Shown here: positions 7,947 through 15,464 of the stretch, piece by piece
How the letters are laid out: each line of letters starts with the position of its first letter
How positions within the stretch are numbered: the stretch's first letter is position 1
The notes under the pieces: model-generated
Database searches by the model: none
The model's input: only the letters and a program-made list of their open reading frames with translations
What the model was told of the DNA's origin: nothing
Source of the DNA: Caryophanales bacterium
GTDB taxonomy: Bacteria > Bacillota > Bacilli > Bacillales > Amphibacillaceae
NCBI GenBank assembly: GCA_029257405.1
Contig: JARIBO010000063.1
Span: forward strand, 1-32,551
DNA length: 32,551 nucleotides
Direction of reading: 5' to 3'
Program-made: the position numbers and the translations under genes

Positions 7947-9291
7947 ATTCGTTTTTTTCTAATTTTCCCCTTAATCCCCTTTCGCTTATTCCTAACATTT
8001 TTGCTGTGTTTTTTCTATGATTATTATTTGCAGCTAAAGTTGCTATTAACACTTTTTCTTCTATTTCTTTTAATGTAAGTCCAATTAAACTTTCTATTGC
8101 GGCTTCTTCATTGTTAATTTTATGTGACTTTTGTATTAATTGTTGATTTAAATCTTTTAATTCGATTATTTTATCATTAGACATAACAAGAGCAAACTCT
8201 ATGATATTCTTAAGTTCACGGATATTACCTGGATAATCGTAATTCAATAACCATTCTAGTGCTTTTGGAGAAAATTCTAAAACATTTTTATCTAACTCTT
8301 TATTAAAGAAACGTAAATAATAATCAATTAATAAAGGGAGGTCTTCTCTTCTTTTTCTTAATGGAGGCAAACTAATTTTCACAACATTTAATCGGTAATA
8401 TAAATCTTCTCTAAACTCCCCATTTTTTATCGCTTCATCTAAATCTTTGTTCGTAGCAGCGATAATACGTATATCTAACTTAATTGAATTTTCAGCACCT
8501 AACGGCGTTATTTCTTTTTGTTGGAGTACTCTAAGTAGTTTTGCTTGTAATTCTAGTGGCATATCTCCTATTTCATCTAAGAAAATAGTACCACCTTTTG
8601 CAAGTTCAAATTTTCCGACTCTGTCATTTAATGCTCCTGTAAAAGCGCCAGCTTTATGACCAAACAATTCACTTTCAAGTAAATGTTCAGGAATAGCTGA
8701 ACAATTCACTACTTCTAAGCGGTTATTTTTTCTATTCCCACTATAATGAATTGCTTGTACAATCAATTCTTTACCTGTTCCACTTTCACCTGTAACTAAT
8801 ACACTTGTATCTATATTTTTTACTCTGTCAATCATTTTAAATACATGACGCATCTTAGGGCTTTTTCCAATCATCTTATTTAAAATATTATCTTCCAATT
8901 CTTTACTTAGGAATTCTACTTGTTCATTTAACTCTAATAGATGTACAGACTTTTTTAGAATTGAACGCAATTCATCCATACGTAAAGGCTTAGTTAAATA
9001 ATAGTATGCACCTGCTTCTAACGCTTCTACTGAAGATGCTATTGAACTATAGGCTGTCATCATTATTACAATGATTGACGGATATTTATTTTTAATTTCC
9101 GACAGAACTTCTAATCCATCAATGGAACCGAGTTTCAAATCCAACAAGCAAATATCAATATCCTTTTCTTTTAATCGCTTTATTCCTTTTACCGGATCGG
9201 TATCAGTATACATGTCATATTCATCTTCTAATGCAAATTTAAGTGATGAACAAATAGCCTCTTCATCATCTATTATTAATATCTTCTTCAT
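7945..9291 (-). CDS. NtrC-family sigma-54-dependent response regulator
   Basis: 448 residues in three domains. A receiver domain (about 1-120) has the acidic pair DDE at 8-10, phosphoacceptor Asp51 in LLDLKL, and Lys101. A central AAA+ domain (about 135-370) has Walker A GESGTGKE (168-175), the sigma-54-contacting GAFTGA loop (215-220) and Walker B GTIFLDE (234-240). A C-terminal Fis-type helix-turn-helix ends the protein (about 415-447, with NTAKMLGISERGLRGKLE). The GAFTGA loop shows it remodels sigma-54 RNA polymerase. Its start overlaps the end of the kinase gene by 26 bp. The -24/-12 promoter of the adjacent TRAP operon is the obvious target (inference). It therefore requires RpoN/SigL in this organism, which is absent from Staphylococcus, so either the genus differs or the chromosome carries its own rpoN. 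Confidence 0.94.
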   Translation of the reverse strand: MKKILIIDDEEAICSSLKFALEDEYDMYTDTDPVKGIKRLKEKDIDICLLDLKLGSIDGLEVLSEIKNKYPSIIVIMMTAYSSIASSVEALEAGAYYYLTKPLRMDELRSILKKSVHLLELNEQVEFLSKELEDNILNKMIGKSPKMRHVFKMIDRVKNIDTSVLVTGESGTGKELIVQAIHYSGNRKNNRLEVVNCSAIPEHLLESELFGHKAGAFTGALNDRVGKFELAKGGTIFLDEIGDMPLELQAKLLRVLQQKEITPLGAENSIKLDIRIIAATNKDLDEAIKNGEFREDLYYRLNVVKISLPPLRKRREDLPLLIDYYLRFFNKELDKNVLEFSPKALEWLLNYDYPGNIRELKNIIEFALVMSNDKIIELKDLNQQLIQKSHKINNEEAAIESLIGLTLKEIEEKVLIATLAANNNHRKNTAKMLGISERGLRGKLEKNE

Positions 9292-11284
9292 CGTGACTCC
9301 CCCATTTTATGAAGATTAAAGTGAATGTACTACCTTTTTCTAATTCGCTATCTAAAAATATTTCACCCTTATTTTCTTTAATGAACTGCCTTGAGATACC
9401 TAAACCTAGCCCAGTACCTTCTGCTTTTGTTGTATAGAATGGATCAAAAATATGATTTAATGTTTCTTTTGACATTCCAATTCCATTATCTCTAATTTCA
9501 ACAATATTTTTATTTTTTCTATTAAAAAGATTAATAGTTATAGTTGGCCTATCATTATTATATTTCTTTTTTCTATTATCAATTGACTCCATTGCATTTA
9601 ATATAATATTTATAAACACTTGTTTGATTTGATCTTCATCACCTTTTATCTTTAACTCACTTTCTATATTTAATTCTAAATTATAACCTTTATTTTCTAT
9701 ATTACTTGCAAATAAAAGCGCAGTAGATTTTAATAATTCACTTAAGTAGATTACTTTCGAATGTTGGCCTCCTGGTTTTGCATAGTTAATTAAGCTCTCT
9801 AAGAGCTTATTTAATCTATCAATTTCTCGTGGAACATGAGTTGCTATCTCATTTCTAAAAACAAGATTATCTATCTTACTCGGAATCATTTCAACGAAAG
9901 TTTTAATAGATGTTAATGGGTTTCTTATTTCATGAACTAACCCAGCAACTAGTTGTATCAAGACTTGACTTTTTTCTTCTTCATACAAATAATCTTGTAA
10001 TTTCTTGTCTTGGGTTACATCTAATATAAATAACAATACCCCTGCGATATCTTGATCTATATTGTAAATTGGTTGGATATCATATTTTATATACTCTACA
10101 TTTTTTGTATACTGACTAATGTTAAGTTCTTGATCTAAATATCTTTCTTTTGTTTCTAAAACTCCATATATTTTTTCATGAAGTTCATTTCCTATTAATA
10201 TTTCATTTTTTAATTTTTTTCCTATAATCGATTTATTTACACCAAATAAATCGCAAGCCACAGTGTTCATTGTTAAAATTCTCCCACTTATATCTAGAGT
10301 GATTACACCCCTTAAACTAGATTCCAGCACTTGCTCTTTCATTTGATTACTTTCTTTAGTCTTTTTTATTTGTATTTCAAGTGATTCATTTATATCTTGT
10401 AGATCTTTTGTTTTACGATTTACTTCTTTTTTTAGTTGTCTATTCCATCGCAAACTAAATAAGAAAACAATTATACTAATAATTAACAAGACGACAACAA
10501 AATCTAATAACTTTTTAAGTTTTTTACTAATTGGTGTATCTAATGCTTCAAACCATTTATTATATATAGTTGAATATTCACTAGATAATTTAAGTTTATT
10601 AATACCTTTATTTAATTGATTTAATAAAGTATAGTTTTCTTTTTGAACCGCAAATGAATAATCTGAAGATAGCAATCTATCTTCAATAATTTCATATTCA
10701 GCTTCTATACTTTTTTCTTTCATTAAATATTTCATCGTCATGTAATTACCTACAAAAATATCTGCACGTTTTTTTATTAGTAGCTTTAAACCAACATCTT
10801 GTTTCTGTGAAACGTGCAAATCTACATTTCTTATATTTTTCATAAATTCATATTCAAGTGTATTTGCTTGAAGTGCAACTCGAACTGAATCAATATCTTC
10901 AAATTGATTAATTTCGCTTCCTTTAGGAGCAAGTATACTAATTTCAGTATTTACATATGAATCAGTAAAATCCATAATTTCATTATTATTTTTCGTATAA
11001 GGTATTCCTAATATTATATCAATTTCACCTGTTTTAATTGATTCCATTATGTTTTTTTGTGTCATTGGATAGTAAGCTAATTCAAATCCTTGTTTTTCAG
11101 CAATTTCATTCATTATATCTACATTAAATCCCTTTGCTAGACCTTTTTCAGCATACTGGTAAGGAGGAGATCCTGGTATATATCCTACTTTATAGATTGG
11201 AATATCATTTTTGTCTTGGCTATTAGACCATTCAGGTATTAACAAAACGAATAGTATCAAACTAAATAAAAATATCCTCTTCAT
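9266..11284 (-). CDS. Sensor histidine kinase with extracytoplasmic solute-binding (SBP_bac_3) sensor, PAS and kinase domains
   Basis: A signal peptide is followed by a type 3 periplasmic-binding-protein-like domain (about residues 28-245: YKVGYIPGSPPYQY, FNVDIMNEIAEKQGF, TYTN-like repeats of amino acid binders). Next come a membrane segment (about 262-280), a coiled linker, a PAS domain (about 315-425), the dimerisation box with His about 451 in GLVHEIRNPLTS, and an ATPase domain with NIILNAMES, DNGIGM and GTGLGLGIS. It presumably senses a solute directly outside the cell and phosphorylates the overlapping response regulator. I prefer the ATG at 11282-11284 (GAAAG about 10 nt upstream, MKR signal start) over a TTG three codons earlier. 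The sensor fold suggests an amino-acid-like or carboxylate ligand (inference). Confidence 0.92.
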   Translation of the reverse strand: MKRIFLFSLILFVLLIPEWSNSQDKNDIPIYKVGYIPGSPPYQYAEKGLAKGFNVDIMNEIAEKQGFELAYYPMTQKNIMESIKTGEIDIILGIPYTKNNNEIMDFTDSYVNTEISILAPKGSEINQFEDIDSVRVALQANTLEYEFMKNIRNVDLHVSQKQDVGLKLLIKKRADIFVGNYMTMKYLMKEKSIEAEYEIIEDRLLSSDYSFAVQKENYTLLNQLNKGINKLKLSSEYSTIYNKWFEALDTPISKKLKKLLDFVVVLLIISIIVFLFSLRWNRQLKKEVNRKTKDLQDINESLEIQIKKTKESNQMKEQVLESSLRGVITLDISGRILTMNTVACDLFGVNKSIIGKKLKNEILIGNELHEKIYGVLETKERYLDQELNISQYTKNVEYIKYDIQPIYNIDQDIAGVLLFILDVTQDKKLQDYLYEEEKSQVLIQLVAGLVHEIRNPLTSIKTFVEMIPSKIDNLVFRNEIATHVPREIDRLNKLLESLINYAKPGGQHSKVIYLSELLKSTALLFASNIENKGYNLELNIESELKIKGDEDQIKQVFINIILNAMESIDNRKKKYNNDRPTITINLFNRKNKNIVEIRDNGIGMSKETLNHIFDPFYTTKAEGTGLGLGISRQFIKENKGEIFLDSELEKGSTFTLIFIKWGSHDEEDINNR

Positions 11285-11478
11285 AAAACACAAACTTTCT
11301 ATAATATTTTCTTTATAGTATAGAGTATAGCATTTATACTTTACTGGTTCGCTATTTATTTAGGGTTTCAGTATCGTGGTTAATTATTTAGGAGATTAAA
11401 GTTAAATTAGATGCAGACTTTTCTTTTACTTTATCAGAGCGTGTTATAAATTAATATGAGCTTTATTTTAATATATAA

Positions 11479-11528
11479 AAAAATGTCATCTATATAAGTT
11501 TTAAATAACTTAAATAGATAACATTTTT
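11479..11528 (-). terminator. Intrinsic terminator of csiD-lhgO
   Basis: A long three-part hairpin (8-bp arms 11479-11486 / 11521-11528, 6-bp arms 11488-11493 / 11514-11519, 5-bp arms 11496-11500 / 11507-11511) lies directly after the lhgO stop, with a T-run on the minus strand. It sits inside the module, outside the 86-bp repeat, so the lhgO terminator came with the inserted side. The remaining stretch 11294-11470 holds the kinase-gene leader and no clear gene. Confidence 0.75.
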
Positions 11529-11529
11529 A

Positions 11530-11615
11530 TTTATAACTTAACCCTACTCGCTACTTCTTTACCAATTCCGATTGATGCGGTTGCAGCTGGTGATGGCGCA
11601 TTACAAACATGGATT
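11530..11615. repeat. Right copy of the 86-bp direct repeat (3' end of intact lhgO)
   Basis: Identical over 86 bp to 4129-4214, same orientation, 7,401 bp apart. Identity starts one base beyond the lhgO stop codon and ends inside codon 28 from the end. No transposase or integrase gene lies between the copies. Confidence 0.97.
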
Positions 11616-12715
11616 GAACGTTTTCCTTGGATGATTTCAAAATCATCGACCATTTGACCATCACTTGTAATTGCTTGTGCTCTTACGCCAGCTGGAGCTG
11701 GAATCAAATCGTCTTCTGTTATTTCTGGAATCATTTTTTGTAAACTTTTTGTGAACATTGTTTTACTAAACGAACGTGCATACTCAGAAATACCTTCTTT
11801 CATAAATTTGCCACCGAGTTTCCATAAACCAGGGAACATAATTGATTCTAAGGTATCTTTTACATTAATATCTGTCTTTTTATACCCTTCACGCTTAAAA
11901 CCTAACACTGCGTTAGGGCCCGCTTCAATCGTTCCACCAATCATGCGTGTAAAATGAACACCTAAAAATGGAAACTTTGGATTCGGGACTGGATAGATTA
12001 AGTTTTTAACTAAATCCCGTTTTTCAGGTTTAAGTACGTAGTATTCGCCTCTAAATGGAACTATTTTCATATCTGTTTTATAACCCGTTGCCTCTGCAAC
12101 ACGATCACTATGTAGTCCGGCACAATTGATAGCTAATTTAGCCTCAAAATGACCTCTGCTTGTTTCTAATGTGACTGAATCACTATGTTCATTTATCTTG
12201 ATTAGCTCTGTTTCAAGTAATATTTCCCCGCCATTATCTTTAATAATTTCAGCGAACTTCTTACTTACTTCAGTATAATTAACAATCCCTGCTTGTGGCA
12301 CGTGAATACCCGCTACACCAGCAACATGTGGTTCAAGTTCTTTTAAACGTGCTCGGTCTATTTTTTCTATATCTAATTCATTTTCTAATCCGCGTTCATA
12401 TAAGTCGTCTAAAAGTGGTAACTCTTCTGCATTTGAAGCAACAATAACTTTCCCACACATATCGTATGCTATATCGTGTTTTTTACAAAATTCTTGCATG
12501 TCCTTACTACCTTGTTTAGCAAATCTTGCTTTAAAGCTTCCAGGCGTATAATAAATACCCGAATGAATAACACCACTATTATTCCCTGTTTGGTGCATTG
12601 CTATTTCTGACTCTTTTTCAATAACTAATAACTTAATTCCAGGATACTTTTCGTAAATAGCCATTCCTGTTGAAAGTCCAACAATACCGCCACCTACAAT
12701 TACAACATCATACAT
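11531..12715 (-). CDS. lhgO: L-2-hydroxyglutarate oxidase (FAD-dependent)
   Basis: 394 residues, DAO-type FAD oxidoreductase of normal family length. The dinucleotide motif GGGIVGLSTG is at about 8-17, the GNNSGVIHSGIYY segment typical of LhgO is near residue 44, a RGEYYVL segment is near 224, and the C-terminal APSPAATASIGIGKEV closes the FAD site. It oxidises L-2-hydroxyglutarate to 2-oxoglutarate, passing electrons to the respiratory chain, and follows the hydroxylase CsiD/GlaH in the glutarate route. The ribosome site AGGGGGAAG precedes the ATG. A strong hairpin terminator lies between csiD and this gene, so its level is probably lower than csiD or set by read-through; I see no clear separate promoter. 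Its last 86 bp are duplicated at 4129-4214. Confidence 0.93.
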   Translation of the reverse strand: MYDVVIVGGGIVGLSTGMAIYEKYPGIKLLVIEKESEIAMHQTGNNSGVIHSGIYYTPGSFKARFAKQGSKDMQEFCKKHDIAYDMCGKVIVASNAEELPLLDDLYERGLENELDIEKIDRARLKELEPHVAGVAGIHVPQAGIVNYTEVSKKFAEIIKDNGGEILLETELIKINEHSDSVTLETSRGHFEAKLAINCAGLHSDRVAEATGYKTDMKIVPFRGEYYVLKPEKRDLVKNLIYPVPNPKFPFLGVHFTRMIGGTIEAGPNAVLGFKREGYKKTDINVKDTLESIMFPGLWKLGGKFMKEGISEYARSFSKTMFTKSLQKMIPEITEDDLIPAPAGVRAQAITSDGQMVDDFEIIQGKRSIHVCNAPSPAATASIGIGKEVASRVKL

Positions 12716-12752
12716 TTATTCTTCCCCCTAATTAAATGAAATCTGATAAAAA

Positions 12753-12783
12753 TAAAGCACCTTTATAACTTAAAGGTGCTTTA
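12753..12783 (-). terminator. Intrinsic terminator between csiD and lhgO
   Basis: A perfect 13-bp stem (TAAAGCACCTTTA / TAAAGGTGCTTTA, arms 12753-12765 and 12771-12783) with a 5-nt loop is followed on the minus strand by TTTTTA. It lies 13 bp behind the csiD stop codon and about 40 bp before lhgO. Confidence 0.82.
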
Positions 12784-12796
12784 TCAAATATCTATA

Positions 12797-13735
12797 TTAT
12801 TCTACAAAGCGTCCTCTTTGACGCATTAATTCACGATTTAAATTTTCATTCTTTTCAAATGCTGCTCGACCATGTAACCAGAATAAGTTGTTTAGTACAA
12901 CTAAGTCCCCTACTGGAAGGCCTAATTCAATTACACTTTCGTCATTTTCCATTGAGTCAGATAATCCTTTTAAATATTTTGCTTGTTCGATTGTTTCAGG
13001 ATAAACAAACTGATCGATATAGCAAATACATGGTTTATCATTAACTTTAAAGAAAGTAGCACGGTCAACTGTTTGCGTTACATTTTTACTTGGTGGTGCA
13101 GTGTAAGTAAATTTATGTGCTGCAAGTGGGTGATTAGCGTATTTATCTAACTCGCCCCAGTCATCTAAGTGTAAGAGTCTTGACTCGCCACCTACTGCGT
13201 TTTCTTCAATCATTTTCATCATTAATAACCAGTCTGTTGGCTCATCTACAAATGTACCATCCGTATGCATTGTAAATAAACGGTAGGCTTGACGTAAGTA
13301 TGAATCACTATCGTCTGTATCTTTTACTTGGAAGCGTGCATAATATTTATTAGTCATCGCGTCAAAGTTAGGTGATCCAACGTGTTGTGAAATTGCTGTT
13401 GCAAAGATAACGTACTCATCTGTATCTTTAGTAACACCTTCTAGTCCAAGTGTAAATCCACCTGTTTCACGGTCGTGAACAATACTTCTAAGAATTGTTC
13501 CGAATCCTTCACCTACATGATCTTCGAGTAATGATGCAATAATTAAACGTTCATATGGTGTATATTCTAGTCTTTCTACTGAGATGTCTTTTTCTTTAAC
13601 TTCTTTTAAGAAACTTTCAATTGCTTTTGGTGCAATCTCGATATGATAAAGACGCTCTGATTGTGGATGTTCCTTAACCTCGAAATTTGCTTGTTTTTGA
13701 ATAAATGAACCTTTAACCATTGTTTGTGTACTCAT
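12797..13735 (-). CDS. glaH: Glutarate 2-hydroxylase, Fe(II)/2-oxoglutarate-dependent (CsiD/GlaH)
   Basis: 312 residues from the chosen ATG at 13733-13735, which has AGGAGG nine bases upstream. An upstream in-frame ATG would add 19 unsupported residues lying between the leader terminator and the ribosome site. The metal-binding triad is visible: His157 and Asp159 in MHTDGTF and distal His288 in LFWLHGRAAF, with Arg290 next to it. Spacing and length match E. coli CsiD (325 residues). The enzyme hydroxylates glutarate to L-2-hydroxyglutarate with oxygen and 2-oxoglutarate, giving succinate and CO2. lhgO downstream regenerates 2-oxoglutarate, so the pair forms the glutarate shunt of lysine breakdown. 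E. coli csiD (carbon starvation induced) is repressed by CsiR; no CsiR-type gene is here, and a structured leader precedes this gene. Symbol csiD is equally used. Confidence 0.93.
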   Translation of the reverse strand: MSTQTMVKGSFIQKQANFEVKEHPQSERLYHIEIAPKAIESFLKEVKEKDISVERLEYTPYERLIIASLLEDHVGEGFGTILRSIVHDRETGGFTLGLEGVTKDTDEYVIFATAISQHVGSPNFDAMTNKYYARFQVKDTDDSDSYLRQAYRLFTMHTDGTFVDEPTDWLLMMKMIEENAVGGESRLLHLDDWGELDKYANHPLAAHKFTYTAPPSKNVTQTVDRATFFKVNDKPCICYIDQFVYPETIEQAKYLKGLSDSMENDESVIELGLPVGDLVVLNNLFWLHGRAAFEKNENLNRELMRQRGRFVE

Positions 13736-13786
13736 GAATATATTCCTCCTAGATAATTTTAAGGTAGATAATCTGCCAAATAAAAA

Positions 13787-13996
13787 AGCCAATTAATTGT
13801 TAGTCCATATTTAAAGATAGACTAAAAATCAACTGGCTTATATGTACTTTAATCGCTCTATTGATACTTTCAAAATAGAGTCAGAGTAATATAACAGTTT
13901 TGTTATTTTATTAAGTAGATTTCCCCTACAAAAAAATTAACTATTCACGAATTTAAAGTTGGAGTGCTTTAAGAGTGAATATATTATTTTTTAACT
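13787..13996 (-). promoter_or_regulatory. Structured untranslated leader of csiD ending in an intrinsic terminator (candidate riboswitch/attenuator)
   Basis: From the promoter at 14003-14031 to the csiD ATG is about 260 nt without a gene. In transcript order there is a two-part hairpin (13943-13980: ATTCAC..TTAAAG / CTTTAA..GTGAAT), a small hairpin (13891-13906, ATAACA / TGTTAT), and a hairpin at 13856-13880 (CTCTAT / ATAGAG with an inner 3-bp stem). A 19-position stem follows (arms 13820-13838 and 13787-13805, 18 pairs including two G-U), and then TTTTTTATTT. That last hairpin is a canonical terminator placed 50 nt before the start codon. Known T-box and lysine-riboswitch sequence motifs are not seen. 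It could alternatively be a late terminator for the MFS gene ending at 14053, about 215 nt upstream. Confidence 0.55.
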
Positions 13997-14002
13997 AACT
14001 AA

Positions 14003-14031
14003 ACCATAGCATTCATTTTTTTCTTTGTCAA
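14003..14031 (-). promoter_or_regulatory. Sigma-A promoter of csiD
   Basis: Minus strand: perfect -35 TTGACA (14026-14031), 17-bp spacer, -10 TATGGT (14003-14008). It lies in the gap just downstream of the MFS stop codon and points at csiD. Confidence 0.7.
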
Positions 14032-14052
14032 CAACTAATTTGAATTTTCTAA

Positions 14053-15252
14053 TTAATCAATCACAACATCTCTTCCTGCTAGCGTACCTACAATTAAAAT
14101 AATACTTGCGACAATCAGTAACATAAACAATGGAATCGACCAGCTACCTGTTAAATCGTATAAACCACCAAAAAGCATCGGTCCAGTTGCAGCTAATAAA
14201 TAACCGATTGATTGAGCCATACCCGATAATTCTGAAGCTTCATAGCCGTCTTTTGTTCTTAGGGTAAAGAACATCATCGATAAACTAAAGGCACTCCCAC
14301 TAGCTATTCCTAAAAACATAACTGCAATTACAATAACGACTGCATGCCCTTGAATTAAACCTAAAACACCAAGAATAAATAAACTTCCAACTATGATACT
14401 CAATTTCTTTTGATTCACGAGTTTACCTGCTAATATTGGCACGATAAAAGTCATCGGAATTAGAGCAAATTGCATGATTGAAAGCATCCATCCAGCTCCA
14501 CTCGAGCTATAACCATTTAACTGTAAAATTTCTGGTAGCCAGGTAAGAACCGTATAAAACATCAGTGATTGTAAGCCCATGAAAACAGTTACTTGCCAGG
14601 CTGTTTTTGACTTCCACATATTTGTTTTTTTAGTTGTTTGATTTGTGTCAAACTTAGGTAGATCTGCTTGATTTTTAAGTTGTAAAGACCAGACAATAAG
14701 TGCAATTACCGCAAGCAAAACCCAAGCTCCTAGAGCACCTTGCCAACCAAGATTTCCAATATTAGAGATTGGTACACTTAAACCTGATGCGAATGCACCA
14801 AATAAATTCATCGAAACAGCGTAAAAAGCTGTAATTAAACCAATTTTTAATGGAAAACTCATTTTGATTAAACCTGGTAACAGCACGTTGCCAAAAGCAA
14901 TCGCAACACCAATTAGCATCGTTCCTGAAAATAAGGTGACAACCCCTGTAATTGAACGTAAAATAATACCTGCAATTAAAATTAACATCGAAACAAAAAT
15001 CGTTTTTTCCATTCCGAAACGGTTCGCGATTTTAGGAACAAATGGTGATACTAATGCAAATGCAAGAAGCGGAAGCGTTGTTACCGTTCCTACTAAAGCA
15101 TTACTCACACCTAAATCATCTCTTATAAATGGAATTAACGCTCCTACCGAAGTAAGTGGAGCACGTAAATTAGCTCCTATTAAAACAATTCCAATTAATA
15201 ATATAAATAAATCCCGTTCTGATCTTTCTTGATTTTTAATACCTAATTGCAT
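14053..15252 (-). CDS. MFS transporter, CynX/NimT-like
   Basis: 399 residues with about 12 predicted membrane segments. The opening IGANLRAPLTSVGALIPFI followed by a GTVTTLPLLAFA segment is characteristic of the CynX/NimT/YycB branch of the major facilitator superfamily. Members include putative cyanate and 2-nitroimidazole transporters, but most have no known substrate. The ATG has a GGTGG site. It lies upstream of csiD on the same strand, but csiD has its own promoter in the gap, so membership in the glutarate pathway is doubtful. No terminator is apparent directly after its stop. Confidence 0.85.
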   Translation of the reverse strand: MQLGIKNQERSERDLFILLIGIVLIGANLRAPLTSVGALIPFIRDDLGVSNALVGTVTTLPLLAFALVSPFVPKIANRFGMEKTIFVSMLILIAGIILRSITGVVTLFSGTMLIGVAIAFGNVLLPGLIKMSFPLKIGLITAFYAVSMNLFGAFASGLSVPISNIGNLGWQGALGAWVLLAVIALIVWSLQLKNQADLPKFDTNQTTKKTNMWKSKTAWQVTVFMGLQSLMFYTVLTWLPEILQLNGYSSSGAGWMLSIMQFALIPMTFIVPILAGKLVNQKKLSIIVGSLFILGVLGLIQGHAVVIVIAVMFLGIASGSAFSLSMMFFTLRTKDGYEASELSGMAQSIGYLLAATGPMLFGGLYDLTGSWSIPLFMLLIVASIILIVGTLAGRDVVID

Positions 15253-15418
15253 TCCAATACCACCATCAGCTTTCCATCATCTATGTCCAGTCAATCTACT
15301 TATTAAAAAGAAAAAAGAGACATTTTTTTGTAAAATATATTCCTCTTTAAACTTTAACATACTTCATATTAAGCTACAAAATAAGCTTCTTTATGTTTTA
15401 AGTTATAATAAAAAAATA

Positions 15419-15438
15419 CGAAGTTCAGATGAACTTCG
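15419..15438 (-). terminator. Intrinsic terminator after the symporter-oxidoreductase operon
   Basis: An 8-bp stem CGAAGTTC / GAACTTCG with a 4-nt loop is followed on the minus strand by TATTTTTTTATT. It lies 27 bp behind the oxidoreductase stop. The rest of 15253-15418 shows no gene. Confidence 0.8.
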
Positions 15439-15464
15439 CATTTTCTATTTTCATACATATTTCA

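Noticed and set aside
11392-11454. Short open stretch (plus strand, about 20 codons, contains KLDADFSF) resembling a fragment of a larger protein
   Set aside because: It has no start or ribosome site, a stop directly upstream, and is too short to assign; may be chance.
4215-11529. Transposon, integrase or phage gene within the repeat-flanked module
   Set aside because: All frames are accounted for by transporter and regulatory genes; I see no recombinase and no terminal inverted repeats.
13761-13780. Possible second sigma-54 promoter in front of csiD (minus strand TTGGCAGATTATCTAC)
   Set aside because: The -24 half fits, but the invariant GC at -12 is AC. With a good sigma-A promoter upstream I do not call it.
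13736-13792. Longer N-terminus for the csiD frame starting at 13792
   Set aside because: The ATG at 13735 has a strong AGGAGG, the extra 19 residues lie over the ribosome site and next to the terminator, and family length agrees with the shorter form.
13787-13996. T-box or lysine riboswitch in the csiD leader
   Set aside because: No TGGNACCGCG-like T-box sequence and no conserved lysine-riboswitch core could be found; left as an unclassified leader.
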